Shown one piece after another: positions 8,567 to 16,926 of a DNA stretch of 64,000 nucleotides. This stretch comes from Dehalococcoidia bacterium (GTDB lineage Bacteria > Chloroflexota > Dehalococcoidia > Tepidiformales > Tepidiformaceae). Location: contig JAGQHB010000027.1 in assembly GCA_020432045.1 (NCBI GenBank), positions 1 to 64,000 on the forward strand, in the 5' to 3' direction. Within the stretch, counting starts at the first letter, position 1. Every line of letters starts with the position of its first letter. The translations under genes and the position numbers were made by a program. The notes beneath the pieces are model-generated. The model ran no database searches. It was not told the DNA's origin and saw nothing but the letters and a program-made list of their open reading frames with translations.

Positions 8567-9019
8567 ATGAACAAACGATTGCTCGCCGGCGCCCTGGTCG
8601 CCGGAACTGCTCTTCTGGCCCTCCCGGTCTCGGTGATGGCGCAGCTGCCCCCGAGCCCCCCATCTGCCCTGTTCTATGGGTCAGTGCAGGGGGCGTCCAC
8701 CGGTCAGGGTGTTGTCGCCATCGTTATTAACGGCAACAGGTCCACGACCTGCGGCGTCAGCAAGGTGGTCGACTCCGGTGGCCCCGTGTTTGCGCTCGAT
8801 CTACTCGCCGATGGACAGGTTCCTGGCTGCGGTAGCTCCGGCCGGACGGTACAGTTCTACATAACTCCATCATCGTCCGGCCCCGGCCGCATGGCGACGG
8901 AGTCCGCAACGGTACCGTCGTCGTTCCAGGCCGTCGCTCGCAACCTCACGCCTGGCGCACCCCTCACCATTAAGCGCATCGGTGTTCAGGTGGCCAACGA
9001 CGGCATCCCGGGCCAGTAG
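8567..9019 (+). CDS. Small secreted protein, paralogue of the next gene
   Basis: The 150-residue product starts with a classical signal peptide (MNKRLLAGALVAGTALLALPVSVMA, cut before QLPP). The mature part is a small beta-rich domain with two cysteines (TTCGVS and PGCGSS) probably joined in a disulfide. The segment FALDLLADGQVPGCG and the following VQFYI recur in the next gene, so the two are paralogues. ATG 8567 was chosen over an earlier in-frame codon because a GTGAGGA ribosome site precedes it and the signal peptide starts there. No known family or function is recognised. Confidence 0.7.
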   Translation: MNKRLLAGALVAGTALLALPVSVMAQLPPSPPSALFYGSVQGASTGQGVVAIVINGNRSTTCGVSKVVDSGGPVFALDLLADGQVPGCGSSGRTVQFYITPSSSGPGRMATESATVPSSFQAVARNLTPGAPLTIKRIGVQVANDGIPGQ

Positions 9020-9500
9020 CATTCCCGCCCGCGTCGCGTGGACAGCTCCAGCGGCTGCGCTCGTTGCGCTGGCCTTGGGCTCTCTTGCGCTCGCGCAATC
9101 GCCTCCCCAACCCGACTTCTTCTGGCCGTATGGCACCGTCCTCCATGGTGCTGCCAACCTCGATCCCGTCGATCAACCTCTTGTCTCAATAGTCAGGGGG
9201 CAGGCCTGCGGCGTTACACGCCCGCTCGTGGCAACCGCTCAGACCGGTACCCCCGCGGGCGACGTTGGCAAGACGGTGTACGCCATTGATGTGCTCGCGG
9301 ATGGCTCTGGCTCAGGTCAGATCCCGGGCTGTGGACGCACTGGCGATGCCGTGCTCTTCTACCTTCCCGCATCTGGCCTGGCCTCTACGCAGCAACCGCT
9401 CTTTCACGCGGGCGACGAGCGTGTCGACCTGACGATGGACAGATCCCTCGGTGTCCGCCTCGTCCTCCCCGTTATCTCCGACGACGGGCCGCTTCAGTAG
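8982..9500 (+). CDS. Small secreted protein, paralogue of the previous gene
   Basis: The 172-residue product starts at a GTG inside the end of the previous gene (38-base overlap, different frame). It has a basic N-region followed by a hydrophobic stretch (APAAALVALALGSLALAQ) that fits a signal peptide. The mature part shares a Cys pair (QACGV and PGCGRTGD) and the segment VYAIDVLADG...IPGCG with its neighbour. No better in-frame ATG or GTG exists downstream before the signal peptide, so the overlap seems real. Likely a co-translated duplicated pair of exported proteins; function unknown. Its 3' end overlaps convergent cofC by 29 bases. Confidence 0.6.
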   Translation: MFRWPTTASRASSIPARVAWTAPAAALVALALGSLALAQSPPQPDFFWPYGTVLHGAANLDPVDQPLVSIVRGQACGVTRPLVATAQTGTPAGDVGKTVYAIDVLADGSGSGQIPGCGRTGDAVLFYLPASGLASTQQPLFHAGDERVDLTMDRSLGVRLVLPVISDDGPLQ

Positions 9501-10134
9501 CCCTTCGCAGCCGTTCCGGCACCCCGGCACGCTGCAGCACTTCACCGGCTGCGGTCGCTTGCCATCCCGTCGCTGCTACGAATGTACGAAGGTCATCCTC
9601 CGTGTCGAGGTCCAGTGCCAGCTCGGGCGCCTCCACCTGCCGCGCGTCATACCCCGCCTCCATGGCCGCCGCCACATGCATCGCGTAACTATCGGTGCCG
9701 TACGACAGGGGGAATCCTCCTGCAGGCCGGAGCCGCATCGCATTCGTTCCTCCATCTCCGCTTCGCACTATCGTGATTCCCGGCTTGCCGATCGCGTCCA
9801 GCAGTACCCGCTCGATCGCGCTCGCAGTCGCCAGCGGAAGGTCTGCGTGGAGGATCAGTACGTCGGCGCTACCGGTAATGGCGCGCGTCAGCTGCCCGTT
9901 CAGGCCGCCGCCCAGTGCGTCCTCCGCGATGAAATCCGCTTCTATGTCTGCGTCCCTGAATTCTGACGGCACCGCTGTGAGTACCTCCGGGTGTAGCCCG
10001 GCCTCGCTCACGGCCACGACGACCGTCGCCAGCGTTGCCAGCATCAGCTCGCGCCGCTCCAGTGGCGTCAGAAATGGGTCCAGCCGCCCCTTCACGCGGT
10101 CCAGCCGGTTCATAGGGATGATGACCTTCGTCAC
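9472..10134 (-). CDS. cofC: 2-phospho-L-lactate/phosphoenolpyruvate guanylyltransferase CofC
   Basis: CofC (FbiD) activates 2-phospho-L-lactate or phosphoenolpyruvate with GTP, giving the donor that CofD attaches to Fo during coenzyme F420 synthesis. The 220-residue product has the nucleotidyltransferase N-terminus KVIIPMNRLDRVKGRLD, the metal-binding ILHADLPLA and SGDGGTNAMRLRP, typical of the family. The start is the GTG at 10134, which shares GTGA with the cofD stop codon; the family N-terminus begins right there. The longer in-frame extension reads into cofD and is rejected. Translational coupling to cofD is likely. Confidence 0.88.
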   Translation of the reverse strand: MTKVIIPMNRLDRVKGRLDPFLTPLERRELMLATLATVVVAVSEAGLHPEVLTAVPSEFRDADIEADFIAEDALGGGLNGQLTRAITGSADVLILHADLPLATASAIERVLLDAIGKPGITIVRSGDGGTNAMRLRPAGGFPLSYGTDSYAMHVAAAMEAGYDARQVEAPELALDLDTEDDLRTFVAATGWQATAAGEVLQRAGVPERLRRATEAARRRR

Positions 10135-11060
10135 GGCCGCCGTGCGGCTTCCAGTACGGTCGCTGCCAGCTCTCGCTTGCGGTTGTCGTCGGTCATCCAG
10201 GTGTTTGTGACAACGCACCGGATGCCAAGTCCCTCGATCTCATCTCGCAACGCTGCGTCTTCCGTGTCGATCACCATCGTGTCGATCAGTCCCTGGTAGA
10301 TCCGCGCAACGCCCACGGACGAGACCTCGTGCCCCAATGATGCCAGCATCTTCGCCGCCGGCCCCTTCACCGTCTTTCCGGCGATGATCGGGCTGATCGC
10401 GATGCGATGGGCTCGGCTCTCCCCGATCGCCCTATGGATGCCCGGCACCGCCAGGATCGGCCAGATGCTGACGAGCGGGTTGCTTGGCGCGAACACAACA
10501 ACCTCCGCCTCGCTCAGCGATTCAACGACGCCCGGTGCTGGCGCCGCCTGTTCGGCCCCTGAAAACTCAACCCCGCGCACATCCACTTCCGTGCGCAGCT
10601 TCACCATGTACTCCTGGAACGACATTGGCCCTTCCGGGCTCACGATTACTGTCCGCACCGGGTCGTTGCTCATCGGGATGATCTGGCAGGTCAGGCCCCA
10701 GTCCTTTGCCAGGCCGGCCGTCACTTCGTGCAACGGCATCCCCTCACGTAGCAACCGCGTCCGGTGGAGTGCCATCGCCAGGTCCCGGTCGCCGAGATTG
10801 AACCATCGCGGATAGCCGAAGCGCTGCAACTGTTCGACCACCGCGAATGTATCGCCCGCCAGTCCCCAGCCAGTCTCCGGGTTCACCGCGCCCGCTAGCG
10901 CGTACATCACGATGTCGGTGTCCGGCGAGATGTGCAGCCCAAACATTTCCACGTCGTCACCGGTGTTCGACACCACGACGACTTCACCCGGGTCGACAGT
11001 ACTCGCCAGGCCCTGGAGGAACCGCGACGCGCCAACGCCGCCCGAAAGAACGGTAATCAT
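10131..11060 (-). CDS. cofD: 2-phospho-L-lactate transferase CofD
   Basis: CofD (FbiA) moves the phospholactyl or phosphoenolpyruvyl group from its GDP-linked donor onto Fo to make F420-0 or its dehydro form. The 309-residue product opens with ITVLSGGVGASRFLQGL, the family nucleotide-binding loop, followed by VVSNTGDDVEMFGLHISPDTD and NLGDRDLAMALHRT, all hallmark CofD motifs. It precedes cofC with a 4-base overlap, forming a two-gene F420 unit just downstream of the O-antigen ligase-like gene. CofE/FbiB, CofG and CofH are not in this window. Confidence 0.95.
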   Translation of the reverse strand: MITVLSGGVGASRFLQGLASTVDPGEVVVVSNTGDDVEMFGLHISPDTDIVMYALAGAVNPETGWGLAGDTFAVVEQLQRFGYPRWFNLGDRDLAMALHRTRLLREGMPLHEVTAGLAKDWGLTCQIIPMSNDPVRTVIVSPEGPMSFQEYMVKLRTEVDVRGVEFSGAEQAAPAPGVVESLSEAEVVVFAPSNPLVSIWPILAVPGIHRAIGESRAHRIAISPIIAGKTVKGPAAKMLASLGHEVSSVGVARIYQGLIDTMVIDTEDAALRDEIEGLGIRCVVTNTWMTDDNRKRELAATVLEAARRP

Positions 11061-11064
11061 GCCG

Positions 11065-12510
11065 CTAGTCTACGGTCGGGGCCGCGGCGCGTCCGTCCAG
11101 CACCCGTGTCGCGGCCGGCTCGGGCCACCGTTCGACCGCCCGGGCGCTTTGAGCGTTCGCCCTCAGCACCCCGGACGCCACGCGCACGGTCGCCAGTGTC
11201 CGGCCACCCGTTTCCATCGCCACGAACATCGCCAGCAGGAACCAGAGGTACGGCTCGTCGAGGAGCCTCCCCTCGGATTGCGTATGCAGCAGAATGCCGA
11301 GCAGCGAAGCGCCAAGCCATCCCGTAATGAGCTTCTTGTACGGGTCGCCACTGCTCCTGAACGTCGATGTGATAGCGATCGCGATCCGTGCTGCCACGAA
11401 GGCAAATAGCGCACCGCCAACGATCCCCAGCTCCGCCAGGATCGAAACCGTCGATGTGTGTGACAGTGTCGTCCGTGCCCATGTCGGGATCAGGTCCAGG
11501 TAGCTCACCACCAGCGCGTGCTGGTAGTTCCCGGAACCAACCCCAATCAGCAGGTTGTCCCTCCACATCGCCAGGCCTGCCCTGATCAGAAATTCTCGCT
11601 GGCCAATCACCTCGACGCCGGACCAGAGCGTCTGCACACGCTGGGCATCCGCACCCCCCTGCACCATCAAGAGCGCCAGCAGCACCCCGACACCTGCGAA
11701 CGCTGCCACCGTCAGGGCCACCTTCGTGTACCGCGTCAGCGGCGACCACATCACCGCCAGGAATCCCACGACCAACAGCATCAACCAGCCCGACCGCGAC
11801 GCCGTCGCCACGATCCCGGCGAGTCCGAAAACACAGGCCGGTACCGCCAGGTACAGCGTTAGCCGCCGTGGCCCCGTCCCCAGGATCAGCATCACCGCCA
11901 GCGGAATCACCACGGCGAAGTACCGCGCAAGGATATTCGGGTCCCCGAACGTCGCATTGGAACGGTAGCTCACCTCATCCGACTGGATCAGGATCCCGCG
12001 CCAGTTGAAGACGCCAAATCGCTGGACGACTGCAATCATCGCCAGCACGATCGCGATTGCGAACATCGCTCCCCAGATTCGCTCGAAGTCCCGCCGGTCC
12101 TCTATCAAAGTCGGCGCCGCAAACACGAATGCGACGTACATCGGCAGGATCAGCAGGGAATTCGGCGGCAGCAATGAATCTGACCAGCCCAGTCCAATCA
12201 ACATCACGCTCATCAGTACAACGATCGGGAGCAGAACAGCGGAATCCGGCAAGAGTTGGCTGAGATTGTTCCGCGACCGCACAATGGCCACGACCACCGT
12301 CGCCAGCATCGCCGCTTTCCCCGGTACCAGCAGCGCACGGACAGCGCCAGCAACACCGCTCCCACCAAAGTCGTCCAACGTGACGGTGGCGAAATATTCG
12401 ATTGGCAGGCCCAGCACAACGATCGGAAGCAGCAGCCTTGGCTCCCGCAGCACCACCACCCCGGCCAGGAATAGCGCCGCAACGAAGCTAATGGCGGCAA
12501 GCTCAATCAA
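11065..12510 (-). CDS. O-antigen ligase/polymerase-like membrane protein
   Basis: The 481-residue product is a polytopic membrane protein with about 11-12 predicted helices and a larger periplasmic loop. It carries the Wzy/WaaL-family signatures ATASRSGWLMLLV (about 245-257), an Asn-rich loop (RSNATFGDPNILARYF) and GVGSGNYQHAL in the large loop. Members either polymerise repeat units or ligate polysaccharide to a lipid. It sits beside a divergent Wzz-like gene and several glycosyltransferases, which favours a role in surface polysaccharide assembly. cofD follows after only 4 bases, so the F420 genes may share its transcript. Confidence 0.85.
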   Translation of the reverse strand: MIELAAISFVAALFLAGVVVLREPRLLLPIVVLGLPIEYFATVTLDDFGGSGVAGAVRALLVPGKAAMLATVVVAIVRSRNNLSQLLPDSAVLLPIVVLMSVMLIGLGWSDSLLPPNSLLILPMYVAFVFAAPTLIEDRRDFERIWGAMFAIAIVLAMIAVVQRFGVFNWRGILIQSDEVSYRSNATFGDPNILARYFAVVIPLAVMLILGTGPRRLTLYLAVPACVFGLAGIVATASRSGWLMLLVVGFLAVMWSPLTRYTKVALTVAAFAGVGVLLALLMVQGGADAQRVQTLWSGVEVIGQREFLIRAGLAMWRDNLLIGVGSGNYQHALVVSYLDLIPTWARTTLSHTSTVSILAELGIVGGALFAFVAARIAIAITSTFRSSGDPYKKLITGWLGASLLGILLHTQSEGRLLDEPYLWFLLAMFVAMETGGRTLATVRVASGVLRANAQSARAVERWPEPAATRVLDGRAAAPTVD

Positions 12511-12540
12511 TCCCGTCGCCCTCCACCGAGCACCTCAATT

Positions 12541-12569
12541 TTGACCCCCGCCCCGGCCGCTCCTACCAT
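12541..12569 (+). promoter_or_regulatory. Promoter of the Wzz-like gene
   Basis: TTGACC (12541-12546) and TACCAT (12564-12569) are separated by exactly 17 bases. The predicted transcription start (about 12576) is at most 2-3 bases before the ATG at 12578, and no Shine-Dalgarno is visible, so the mRNA may be leaderless. Confidence 0.6.
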
Positions 12570-12577
12570 ACGGCCCG

Positions 12578-13675
12578 ATGCCCGGACTGACGAGTGGTCT
12601 TCAACGCGACATCAACCTCGTCCGCCGCCGGGCCTGGTTATTCATACCCTTCCTCTTCGTCGGCATCCTAGCGGCGCTCTTTATCGGTCGCCTGGCCGGC
12701 AATGCCAACGCCGTCGCGACCATGCAGCTCGAAACCGTCGTCAACGATGCCAGCATCGGCGGGGATCGCGGGCTCCGCATCTTTGAAGCCCAGTCGATGA
12801 CGTCTGATGTCGAGTTCCAGGCCATGGTCCTCGAAGCCATCGGCGACCCCGAATTCGATTACGCCCGCTTCTCCATCTCCCTCTTCCCGATCAGCATCGC
12901 CGACGGCGTCGCCCGCGGCATCCTCACGATGTCCATCAGCGATGCCTCGAAGGCAGAGTCTGAGCGGCTGCGCGATGCATGGGTGGCCGTTTTCGCTCGA
13001 GAGTACACCGAACCAGATGGCCTCTTCCGGACGCGCTTCATCCGTACAAAGCAGGCCGTCCTCGATCTCGCTGACAGTCAGTACAACGACAGTGTCGCCG
13101 CGCTTCGCGCCCTGCCCGCCGCGGAGGGCCTTCCTCTCGATGAAATCGTGCGCACGCCCGGCCTCGTCGGGAGCCTTGTCGCCGAACTCAACGTCCAGGA
13201 AGCCCGCATCCGCGCAGAAGGTGCCGAGGTCCAGGCCGCCCTCGCGTCGCCGCCCGTCTCCGGCATACAGGCCTCGGCCGTCCTCGGGTTTGCCGTCAGC
13301 GATGCCGAGGCCGGCCCGGCCCTCCGCGACCGCGCTCGCGTCCTCGATGGCGCGCTGCAGGCACTGGCTTCACGACGCCTCTCGCTTTCCGATTCGTCCC
13401 TCCCCCCGGATGTCCTCGACGCAGTCCTCCAGGTTCGTTCGTTCAACGCCCTTCGCAACGACGCGCAGCTTCGCCTCAACAACGCCGGCATTGCCGTGGC
13501 CTCCTCCCAGAGCAGCATCGAAACCTCCTACACCTCGTCCGGCGGTATCGCTGGCACCCTCTTCGGGAGAATAGCTGTCGTTGTGGCCGTCACGCTCGTC
13601 TTTGGGCTCATCGCCATCTACGTCTTCGAATGGCTGGCGCAGGTCCGGGCAGGCTCTCCGGCCGCGGACTCCTGA
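12578..13675 (+). CDS. Wzz-like chain-length determinant protein
   Basis: The 365-residue product has the two-helix topology of polysaccharide co-polymerases: a first helix at about 20-40 (RAWLFIPFLFVGILAALFIG), a long extracytoplasmic region with alpha-helical, coiled-coil-prone sequence (about 130-300), and a second helix near the C-terminus (IAVVVAVTLVFGLIAIYVF). No tyrosine kinase domain is fused. Such proteins control polymer length together with Wzy, and a Wzy/WaaL-like gene lies directly across the divergent promoter region. Sequence similarity to Wzz is weak and the call rests on topology and context. Confidence 0.65.
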   Translation: MPGLTSGLQRDINLVRRRAWLFIPFLFVGILAALFIGRLAGNANAVATMQLETVVNDASIGGDRGLRIFEAQSMTSDVEFQAMVLEAIGDPEFDYARFSISLFPISIADGVARGILTMSISDASKAESERLRDAWVAVFAREYTEPDGLFRTRFIRTKQAVLDLADSQYNDSVAALRALPAAEGLPLDEIVRTPGLVGSLVAELNVQEARIRAEGAEVQAALASPPVSGIQASAVLGFAVSDAEAGPALRDRARVLDGALQALASRRLSLSDSSLPPDVLDAVLQVRSFNALRNDAQLRLNNAGIAVASSQSSIETSYTSSGGIAGTLFGRIAVVVAVTLVFGLIAIYVFEWLAQVRAGSPAADS

Positions 13676-13692
13676 CGGGAGGCTGGCGCCAA

Positions 13693-14694
13693 ATGCGTAT
13701 CTGCGAAATCAACGACATCGCCTCCGTTGCCTCCGAGCTCTCTGCCTCGCTCCGGCAGCGCGGTCACACGGTCGAATTCATTCAACCACGCCTCGTTGGA
13801 GGCAGTCTCAACTGGGCCGTCAAGCCAATCGTCGGACCGGCCCGTGCCATCGAATGGGCCTATCTCATCCGCAAGGTCAAAGCCGGTAACTTTGACGTCG
13901 TTCACATCCACTACGCCTATTTGGGCATGCTGGGCGTGTTGGGGAAGTTCCCGTTTCTCCTCCACTGCCATGGCAGTGATATCCGTGAGATGACTCCCTA
14001 CACGCGCCCCATGGTCGGACGCGCACTCGCTGCCGCCGGGCACGTTTTCTACGCCACCCCCGACCTCCGCGATGCCGTCCTGCGCATGCGCGCCGATGCC
14101 GAATTTCTGCCCAACCCAGTCGATACCGCCATCTTTCGCCCGCTGGCGCCCGCCTCTGCGTCCTCCGGCGTCTTCCTTTGCAGCAGCCTGACCGATATCA
14201 AGGGTGCCGTCCGTATGCTTGCCGCGTGCAGCGAACTCGCCATCAGCCGCCCCGATATCCAGTTCACCGCGATTGCCGGCGGTGACTACACGGCCCAGTT
14301 CGCGGCCCTCCCGAACGTTCGTCTCATCCCTCATCAGCCGCGCGCGCAGCTCCCGCACATTCTCTCCGGCCATGGCGTGGTACTGGGGCAGGTGTTCCTC
14401 GGAGCGTTAGGCATGGCGGAACTCGAAGCGATGGCCACGGCCAGGCCGGTCGTTGCCTGGTTCCGCTTCGACAATGCCTACGCCGAACCGCCGCCTATGG
14501 TCCGCTCCGTTGACGGCCGGGACCTCGCCGCTGCCATCGCCCGCCTCGTCGACGATCCCGAGGCCCGTGACGACCTCGGCCGCCGTGCCCGTGCCTGGGT
14601 CGAACGGAACCATAGCCTCGATGCTGCCGCCCGTGCCGTGGAGACTGCTGCCACCGCAGTCGTCAGCCGCCGCTCGCTGGAGATGACCGCATGA
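13693..14694 (+). CDS. Glycosyltransferase, GT4-like
   Basis: The 333-residue product is a GT-B glycosyltransferase: DVVHIHYAYLGMLG and LLHCHGSDIREMTPY in the N-terminal domain, then FLPNPVDTAIFRP, and a donor-site region with GVVLGQVFLGALGMAELEAMATARPVV, where GMAELEAMA is the E-x7-E-type motif. GGGAGG precedes ATG 13693, and this start follows the Wzz-like stop by 17 bases. An in-frame start at 13630 would overlap the upstream gene and adds unrelated residues. It ends in an ATGA overlap with the GT2 gene, so the two are coupled. Likely a surface polysaccharide enzyme. Confidence 0.85.
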   Translation: MRICEINDIASVASELSASLRQRGHTVEFIQPRLVGGSLNWAVKPIVGPARAIEWAYLIRKVKAGNFDVVHIHYAYLGMLGVLGKFPFLLHCHGSDIREMTPYTRPMVGRALAAAGHVFYATPDLRDAVLRMRADAEFLPNPVDTAIFRPLAPASASSGVFLCSSLTDIKGAVRMLAACSELAISRPDIQFTAIAGGDYTAQFAALPNVRLIPHQPRAQLPHILSGHGVVLGQVFLGALGMAELEAMATARPVVAWFRFDNAYAEPPPMVRSVDGRDLAAAIARLVDDPEARDDLGRRARAWVERNHSLDAAARAVETAATAVVSRRSLEMTA

Positions 14695-15773
14695 TCATGT
14701 CCACCGGACGCCTCGACGTGTCTCCACTGACCGTCCCCGAACGGCCACTCGTCTCCATAGTCATACCGTGCCTCAACGAAGAGAACTACATAACAGCCCT
14801 TCTCGACTCGTTGGCAGCCCAGGACTACGGCCCTGGCGGCATCGAAATCCTCGTCTCCGACGGCGGCAGCAGCGATCGCACTCGCGAACTCGTCCGCGAC
14901 TATCCTTCGCCCTTCCGTCGCCTCGTGCTCGTCGATAATCCACGCCGCATCACCGTCGCGGGGCTCAACGAGGGCATGGCTGCCGCCACGGGCGATTGCT
15001 GGATCATCATCGGCGCCCACAGCTCCGTTCGCCATGACTTCGTCCGCCAGTCCGTCGAAGCACTCCGGCGCACTGGCGCAGCCTGCGTCGGCGGCCCGAT
15101 CGATACCATCGGTGAAGGCGTCACGCACCGCGCGATCGCCGCAGCCATGTCCTCCCCCTTCGGTGTCGGAAACGCTGCCTTTCGCTACGCCGGTTCCGAT
15201 GAGGCCGAACGCGACGTCGACACCGTCCCGTTCGGCTGCTACCACCGGCGTGTCTGGGAAGTCGTCGGACCCTTCGATGAAACCATCGACGGCGCCGATG
15301 AGGATAGCTACAACGCCCGTCTGATCGAAGCCGGCGGCCGTATCGTCCTCGTCCCCGCCATCCGTAGCAGCTACTTCCCTCGCCGCTCCCTCAAGGCCCT
15401 TGCGAAGCAGTACTTCGAATACGGCGCCGCCAAGGGTACGCTCCTCGCGCGCGGGCGCCCGCTCAGGCCCCGCCACTTTGTTCCTTCGGCGATGGTCACG
15501 GGCGGCCCCGCCCTCGCCATCCTCGGGATCTTCTTCGTCCCGGCACGGCTCCTCCTGCTCCTGCTCTCCGGCGTATACGCCGTCACGGGTTTCTATTTCG
15601 CCAGGCGCGCTGCGCACGCCGCCGGCGCCAACTCTCCCCTCACACTGGCTGCAATGGGGATCATGCATCTCACCTACGGCGCCGGCTTCATTGCTGGTGG
15701 CTGGCGGGAACATCGCCGGCTTCGCCATGCGCCAGCGCGGGTGTCGGAGCCCTTGGTAGACTCACCGTCGTGA
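14691..15773 (+). CDS. Family 2 glycosyltransferase with C-terminal membrane helices
   Basis: The 360-residue product has a GT-A domain: VSIVIPCLNEENYITALLDSL (about 21-41), VSDGGSSDRT, and GADEDSYNARLIEAGG, the ED motif of the acceptor side. Two hydrophobic stretches at about 268-330 (VTGGPALAILGIFFVPARL and LLLLLSGVYAVTGFYF) anchor it in the membrane. The layout resembles succinoglycan glycosyltransferases of the ExoA type. It overlaps its upstream neighbour by ATGA and the aminotransferase downstream by GTGA. Confidence 0.87.
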   Translation: MIMSTGRLDVSPLTVPERPLVSIVIPCLNEENYITALLDSLAAQDYGPGGIEILVSDGGSSDRTRELVRDYPSPFRRLVLVDNPRRITVAGLNEGMAAATGDCWIIIGAHSSVRHDFVRQSVEALRRTGAACVGGPIDTIGEGVTHRAIAAAMSSPFGVGNAAFRYAGSDEAERDVDTVPFGCYHRRVWEVVGPFDETIDGADEDSYNARLIEAGGRIVLVPAIRSSYFPRRSLKALAKQYFEYGAAKGTLLARGRPLRPRHFVPSAMVTGGPALAILGIFFVPARLLLLLLSGVYAVTGFYFARRAAHAAGANSPLTLAAMGIMHLTYGAGFIAGGWREHRRLRHAPARVSEPLVDSPS

Positions 15774-16921
15774 CTGAGCTTCGTATCCCATTCTTCCGCC
15801 CTTCGATCGACGACGACGATGTCGAAGCGGTTGCCGGTGCCTTGCGAAGTGGCTGGCTCACATCCGCCGGGAATGTCCGAGCCTTCGAACAGGAACTTGC
15901 AGACGCCTCCGGTGCCAGCCACGTCAACGTCGTGAACTCCGCCACCGCTGCCATGCACCTCGCGCTTGCTGGATGGGGGCTCGGCCCCGGCGATGAGGTG
16001 ATCACGACTCCCTACACATTCGTTTCGACCGCAACGGTCATTCTTCACACGGGCGCGTCCGTCGTCTTCGCCGACATCCGCGACGCCGACTTCAATATCG
16101 ACCCGGCGGCGATCGAGCGAGCCATCACCCCGCGCACGAAGGCGATCGTTCCCGTCCACTTCGCGGGCGAGCCCTGCCAGATGGACGAGATCATGGCGCT
16201 CGCGAAAGTGCATGACCTCAAAGTCCTCGAAGACGCCGCCCACGCCATCGGCTCCGCCTACCACGGCCGCCCCATTGGCAGCATTGGCGACGCCACCGCC
16301 TTCAGCTTCTACGCCACGAAGAACATCACCACCGGCGAAGGCGGCGCCCTCGCTACCAACGACACCGAACTCTCCGACGCCGTCCGCCAGCTCACGCTCC
16401 ACGGCATGACCCGGGACGCATGGAACCGCTACGGCCCGGGTGGCAGCTGGCGATACGACATCGTCAACCTCGGATTCAAAGACAACATGACGGACTTCGC
16501 CGCCGCCCTCGGCCGCAGTCAGCTCCGCAAGATCGATCAGCTCCGCGACGGCCGCACCCGCGCCGTCATGCGCTACTTCCAGAACCTCCGCCACGATGAA
16601 CACCTCCAGCTGCCCGCCTTCGACCCCGCGAATCAGCAGGCCTGGCATCTTTTCGCCGTCCGCATCCGCCCGTCAGCCCCCGTCCAGCGCGACGAAGCCG
16701 CGAAGCGCATGGCCGAAAAGGGCATCGGCGTCTCCGTCCACTTCATCCCCGTCCACACCTTCAGCGCCTACCGCGAACTCGGCCCCTGGGGCCCCGGCGC
16801 CTTCCCCGTCGCCGAAAATGCCTTCCGCGGCGCCCTTAGCCTCCCGCTCTTCCCGTCCATGACCGAGGCAGAAGTCGATGAAGTCTGCGAGGCCCTCCAC
16901 GACTCCATCCGCGGTGTCTGA
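15770..16921 (+). CDS. DegT/DnrJ/EryC1/StrS aminotransferase
   Basis: This 383-residue PLP enzyme converts nucleotide-linked keto-sugars to amino-sugars. The PLP lysine lies in SFYATKNITTGEGG (Lys184); LEDAAHAIGS (about 153-162) supplies the cofactor-binding Asp; TTPYTFVSTATVI is the phosphate-binding region. Length and motifs match ArnB/WecE/PglE-type sugar aminotransferases. The GTG start shares GTGA with the stop of the upstream GT2 gene. It is the last gene of the run from 12578, so the polymer probably contains an amino-sugar; the exact sugar is not known. Confidence 0.92.
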   Translation: MTELRIPFFRPSIDDDDVEAVAGALRSGWLTSAGNVRAFEQELADASGASHVNVVNSATAAMHLALAGWGLGPGDEVITTPYTFVSTATVILHTGASVVFADIRDADFNIDPAAIERAITPRTKAIVPVHFAGEPCQMDEIMALAKVHDLKVLEDAAHAIGSAYHGRPIGSIGDATAFSFYATKNITTGEGGALATNDTELSDAVRQLTLHGMTRDAWNRYGPGGSWRYDIVNLGFKDNMTDFAAALGRSQLRKIDQLRDGRTRAVMRYFQNLRHDEHLQLPAFDPANQQAWHLFAVRIRPSAPVQRDEAAKRMAEKGIGVSVHFIPVHTFSAYRELGPWGPGAFPVAENAFRGALSLPLFPSMTEAEVDEVCEALHDSIRGV

Positions 16922-16926
16922 CGAGC

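Noticed and set aside
14478-15728. Long minus-strand open frame opposite the GT2 gene
   Set aside because: Composition is acidic and low-complexity, and the opposite strand encodes an unmistakable glycosyltransferase.
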